Shown: positions 63,338 to 64,000 of the stretch, one piece after another
Position numbering within the stretch: position 1 is the stretch's first letter
Layout of the letters: the number at the start of each line of letters is the position of its first letter
Origin: Thermoguttaceae bacterium
Lineage (GTDB): Bacteria; Planctomycetota; Planctomycetia; Pirellulales; Thermoguttaceae
Assembly: GCA_029975295.1 (NCBI GenBank)
Contig: JARKPK010000009.1
Coordinates: 1 to 64,000 of the forward strand
Direction of reading: 5' to 3'
DNA length: 64,000 nucleotides
The notes under the pieces: model-generated
What the model saw: the letters and a program-made list of their open reading frames with translations, nothing else
Databases searched by the model: none
Told to the model about the DNA's origin: nothing
Position numbers and translations under genes: made by a program

Positions 63338-64000
63338 ATGATCCGCTGGGGGCTGTGCTGTGTTTTTCGCGAGGCGCCGATCAAGTTCGCCGACACCACG
63401 GCCGCGGCTGTCGGCCGGCTCGATCGCTCGGCCGCCCGGGAAAAACTGGCTCGGCTCTGCCGGCAGAACGCCGCTTCGCTGGCAGCCGCGTTGCATTATT
63501 GCGCCGAAAATGGCATCGGCTGCTTTCGGGTGAACAGCCGCATCTTGCCGCTGAGCACGCATCCGCAGTTGGGCTACCGCTTGGAAGAACTGCCCGGCGG
63601 CGAGGAGATCGTCGCCTCGTTTCGGGCGTGCGCCCGATCGGCCGCCGAGCATCGCTTGCGGCTCAGCTTCCACCCCGATCAATTCGTTGTGCTCAATTCA
63701 CCGCGAAAAGAGGTGGTCGAGGCCTCGATCCGCGAGTTGGAGCATCACGCAACCGTCGCCGAGTGGATCGGGGCCGACGTTATCAACATTCATGCGGGCG
63801 GGGTGTTCGGCGATCGGGCTCGGGCGTTGGCGGCGTTCGCCGAGAACTTCGCACGGCTCTCGCCGTCGGCGCGGTCGCGATTGACGATCGAGAACGACGA
63901 CAAGCTGTTCGCTCCGGCCCATCTGCTGCCGCTGTGCCGCGAGTTGGGCCTGCCGCTGGTGTACGACGTGCATCACCACCGCTGCCTGCCCGACGGCCTG
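63338..64000 (+). CDS. uvsE: UV damage endonuclease UvsE/UvdE, 3' end outside window
   Basis: Codons 1-221 of a UV damage endonuclease, which nicks DNA 5' of UV photoproducts. Typical blocks are present: RWGLCCVFREAPIKF at the start, GIGCFRVNSRILPLSTHP, LSFHPDQFVVLNSPR (metal-site His), NIHAGGVFGDR, TIENDDK (Glu, Asp) and VYDVHHHR. It folds as a TIM barrel with a trinuclear metal site. GGAGG abuts the ATG with no spacer, which is unusual; an in-frame GTG at 63326 is an alternative. The C-terminal part is cut by the window edge. Confidence 0.9.
   Translation, partial: MIRWGLCCVFREAPIKFADTTAAAVGRLDRSAAREKLARLCRQNAASLAAALHYCAENGIGCFRVNSRILPLSTHPQLGYRLEELPGGEEIVASFRACARSAAEHRLRLSFHPDQFVVLNSPRKEVVEASIRELEHHATVAEWIGADVINIHAGGVFGDRARALAAFAENFARLSPSARSRLTIENDDKLFAPAHLLPLCRELGLPLVYDVHHHRCLPDGL

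Noticed and set aside
62237..63682. A 481-codon minus-strand frame
   Set aside because: It overlaps the DUF1080 and UvsE genes in antisense and shows no recognisable sequence.

Overview
The window reads as a chromosomal segment of a planctomycete (Planctomycetota, probably a Pirellulales-type lineage). This is inferred from gene content, because no taxonomic search was possible. The pointers are GC-rich sequence with many shadow ORFs; three secreted DUF1080 proteins; PQQ-type propellers (one with the motif WPRFRGPNGDGIS); a DUF1559 prepilin-like protein; a dockerin plus PEP-CTERM protein; a DUF3616 protein; MoxR/VWA ATPase machinery; and a solitary mraZ outside any division cluster. There are no rRNA or tRNA genes, no CRISPR array and no complete mobile element that I can support.

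Layout. 1-7.9 kb: truncated PilZ domain, an acidic single-pass membrane protein, a methyltransferase, thpR, pepT, a secreted propeller, a DUF1080 protein and a zinc-ribbon coiled-coil protein. 8.0-11.8 kb: the macromolecular-synthesis pair dnaG-rpoD, with a near-consensus promoter and a textbook terminator. 12.3-16.7 kb: a solitary GspF-like protein, an NDP-sugar epimerase, and a ribose-type uptake pair (GRP-family transporter plus ribokinase). 17.3-23.5 kb: aspA and hydF, overlapping by 4 nt ([FeFe]-hydrogenase maturation), followed by a MoxR-like ATPase and a VWA partner. 23.5-25.1 kb: an accessory patch with an IS630-type transposase remnant, two tandem paralogous membrane proteins and a small ORF.

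25.2-40.1 kb: mostly minus strand. It holds a Tat-exported sugar-isomerase-like protein, a degenerate receiver domain, a propeller, an M28 peptidase, a DUF1080 protein, mraZ, a DUF1559 protein, a fused double PEP-CTERM protein, alanine dehydrogenase and a DUF3616 protein. 40.6-46.7 kb: a lipoprotein, a glycerophosphodiesterase coupled to an S9 peptidase, and an ArnT-like glycosyltransferase. 47.3-58.6 kb: five large exported or membrane proteins on one strand (alpha/alpha-toroid protein, lipoprotein, 1070-aa TM/TPR/propeller protein, TPR plus solute-binding-protein fusion, unknown protein). This is the best candidate in the window for an undescribed envelope-associated system. 58.7-64 kb: YbjQ, a YhaM-type exonuclease, a Xer recombinase, YbaK, a DUF1080 protein and a truncated UvsE.

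How it fits together. Core information processing (dnaG, rpoD, xer, ybaK, uvsE, thpR, yhaM) is interspersed with a secreted polymer- and sugar-processing repertoire and with envelope proteins typical of planctomycetes. hydF-aspA suggests a fermentative or hydrogen-linked capacity, but hydE, hydG and the hydrogenase itself are not in this window. Several intergenic regions carry degenerate direct repeats, three of them with the same 73-bp offset.
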